From DATFCK01 sp963728975 (GTDB lineage: Bacteria; Verrucomicrobiota; Verrucomicrobiia; Chthoniobacterales; UBA10450), in NCBI GenBank assembly GCA_963728975.1, contig CAVSMF010000004.1, forward strand, positions 106,592 to 170,591: a stretch of DNA of 64,000 nt, written 5' to 3'. Position numbers and translations under genes: made by a program. Each line of letters begins with the position of its first letter. Positions within the stretch are counted from its first letter, which is position 1. The notes beneath the pieces are model-generated. The model was not told the origin of the DNA, ran no database searches, and worked only from the letters and a program-made list of their open reading frames with translations. This document shows positions 62,662 to 64,000 of the stretch, piece by piece.

Positions 62662-63537
62662 TTGAACCTGACGGATCAGCAAAAAATTCGCATCGGCGCC
62701 TGCGCCTGGGCTTTTCAAGAATGGCGCGGCGCATTTTACCCGCCCGGCTTGCCCGAGTCTCACTGGCTCGAGTTCTACAGCCGCCATTTTCCGGCGGTCG
62801 AGATCGATTCCACATTTTATCATGCTCCAGCCGCCGACCTCGCCCGGCGCTGGGTGGACATGACCCCTCCCCATTTTCGTTTCGCCTGCAAACTTCCCCG
62901 GGCCATCACTCACGCCTGCCGGCTGCGCGATTGTAGCGCCGAGCTCAATCAGTTTTGGCAGGCCATCGAACCGGTCGCACCAAAACTCCAGGTTATCCTG
63001 ATCCAGCTCCCGCCCTCTTTCACCCCGAAAGAAGGCAAACCCGCTCTGCGCGCCTTTCTCAAACAATTGCCAAAAACGTTCCGATTCGCCATCGAATTCC
63101 GGCACCCGGGATGGCACCGGCCGCAAATCATCGGTCTGCTCGAGAAATACCGGATCTGCTGGGTCTGGGCCGACACCACTGCGCTCAACCAACGCAACCT
63201 GGCGCCGTTTGAGTTCCTGCCCCGGACGGCGGATTTTCTCTATCTCCGTTTGCTGGGCGATTACGCCACCAAATACGGTGCGGACGGGAAACATCTGCAT
63301 CGTTACGAAAAGCTGCTGTGGAAGCGGGAAGCAGCGCTCGATAGCTGGGCCCTCAGGGTCGAACGTCACCTTTCGGAGGTGCGAAACGTCTGGGCGTTCG
63401 TTGGCAATCATTTCGAGGGATTCGCGCCCGACACCTGCCGGCGACTGGCCGAGCGCCTTGGCTTCGATCTGCAATTGCCCGCAGAAGCGGCCGAGACGGC
63501 GGCGGAGCAGGACCGTTCCCAATTGGAGCTTCTCTGA
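62662..63537 (+). CDS. DUF72 family protein (YecE-like)
   Basis: 291 aa. TIM-barrel DUF72 protein: IGACAWAFQEWRGAFYPPG, LEFYSRHFPAVEIDSTFYH, and RFAIEFRHPGW are diagnostic, followed by WADTT, FLYLRLLGD and FVGNHFEG. The biochemical role of DUF72 is unknown. The start is TTG 62662 with no in-frame ATG nearby. The 165 bases before it separate it from the divergent bamD-like gene. The residues beyond about 275 (EAAETAAEQDRSQLELL) are a short charged tail. Confidence 0.88.
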   Translation: MNLTDQQKIRIGACAWAFQEWRGAFYPPGLPESHWLEFYSRHFPAVEIDSTFYHAPAADLARRWVDMTPPHFRFACKLPRAITHACRLRDCSAELNQFWQAIEPVAPKLQVILIQLPPSFTPKEGKPALRAFLKQLPKTFRFAIEFRHPGWHRPQIIGLLEKYRICWVWADTTALNQRNLAPFEFLPRTADFLYLRLLGDYATKYGADGKHLHRYEKLLWKREAALDSWALRVERHLSEVRNVWAFVGNHFEGFAPDTCRRLAERLGFDLQLPAEAAETAAEQDRSQLELL

Positions 63538-64000
63538 GCGGGCGAAGGCCCCCTGACCAGGTAGGGACGCATCTCCGAGGCGTCCGCAACGAATGTGGTT
63601 TCCCGCGATTGACCCGTGCAGAACCCCGCGGACATCTGCCAGCGTCCAGATCGAGCTGCCGGCAAGGGATGCTAATCGCGAGGGTATTTCGTTCGGACAT
63701 CTCGGAGAGATGTCCCTACCTGAAGACGCGCCCTGACCAGGTAGGGACGCATCTCCGAGGCGTCCGCAACGAAATCGTTTCCCGCGATTGACCCGCGCAG
63801 AGCCCGCGGACATCTGCCAGCGTCCAGATCGAGCTGCCGGCAAGGGATGCTAATCGCGAGGGCATTTCGTTCGGACATCTCGGAGAGATGTCCCTACCTG
63901 AAGACGTGCCCTGACCAGGTAGGGACGCATCTCCGAGGCGTCCGCAACGAATGTCGTTTCCCGCGATTGACCCGTGCAGAACCCGCGGACATCTGCCAGC
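63538..64000. repeat. tandem array of a ~180-bp inverted-REP unit (continues past the window)
   Basis: Units start at 63553, 63733 and 63911 (period 180, then 178), about 2.5 copies before the edge. Each unit is bracketed by CAGGTAGGGACGCATCTCCG and, inverted, CGGAGAGATGTCCCTACCTG, with a second inner inverted pair CGCGATT/AATCGCG. The outer pair is a REPIN/BIME-like arrangement. Copies differ only by scattered bases. No gene. Confidence 0.9.

Overview
The window reads as chromosome of a Gram-negative, aerobic, probably soil-dwelling member of the Verrucomicrobiota (Chthoniobacterales-like). This is an inference. It rests on an alternative complex III plus A2-type caa3 oxidase operon, LptE and BamD-like outer-membrane biogenesis genes, secreted proteins with the N-D-x-D-x-D-G-L-x-N-x-x-E-Y-A-x-G-x-D-P tail common in that phylum, heavy use of GTG/TTG starts, and abundant REP-like intergenic hairpins. 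No rRNA gene is present to prove it.

Layout. 1-1.1 kb: six tandem copies of a ~184-bp hairpin-rich repeat. 1.2-14.6 kb: metabolic genes (glutamate synthase small subunit, ABC exporter, DUF4336 protein, TPR protein with a coupled leader ORF, Cu/Zn superoxide dismutase, an orphan sensory-rhodopsin-transducer homologue, a pyruvate-oxidase-like TPP enzyme, an enolase-superfamily enzyme, and a 1008-residue GlcD-GlcF-type oxidoreductase). 14.9-16.0 kb: a lipoprotein with two Hsp20/alpha-crystallin domains. 16.5-29.2 kb: one long operon, actABCD-[RAYT]-actEF-orf149-sco-ctaCDEF, which would carry electrons from menaquinol through ACIII to a caa3 oxidase. 29.3-34.3 kb: a Cys-rich outer-membrane-type protein and a small partner, a phosphodiesterase and an MFS exporter. 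34.4-46.7 kb: secreted proteins, including three TapB-like paralogues, a 1530-residue surface protein, a DUF2807 lipoprotein, a sirtuin and two small paralogues. 46.8-59.4 kb: a genomic island in tRNA-Leu(CAG), bounded by a 25-bp direct repeat of the tRNA 3' end. It carries an ankyrin/AAA-ATPase operon, an excisionase-like remnant, and a type I restriction-modification operon with a toxin-antitoxin-like pair between hsdS and hsdR. 59.6-63.5 kb: TPR protein, lptE, bamD-like gene, DUF72 protein. 63.5-64 kb: start of a second ~180-bp tandem repeat array.

Most striking observations. (1) A REP-associated tyrosine transposase with its inverted REP hairpins sits inside the signal-peptide region of actE. 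The 666-bp insertion keeps the frame open, giving a 409-codon RAYT-cytochrome ORF inside the respiratory operon. (2) In the island, hsdR, the HTH-ImmA/IrrE gene and the excisionase-like gene carry twelve frameshifts that are all of the same sign (one extra base each), while hsdM and hsdS are intact. (3) The island has clear att geometry and sits beside a 164-bp near-perfect hairpin and a further partial tRNA duplication.

Functions were assigned by reading motifs and recalling family features. No database search was run.
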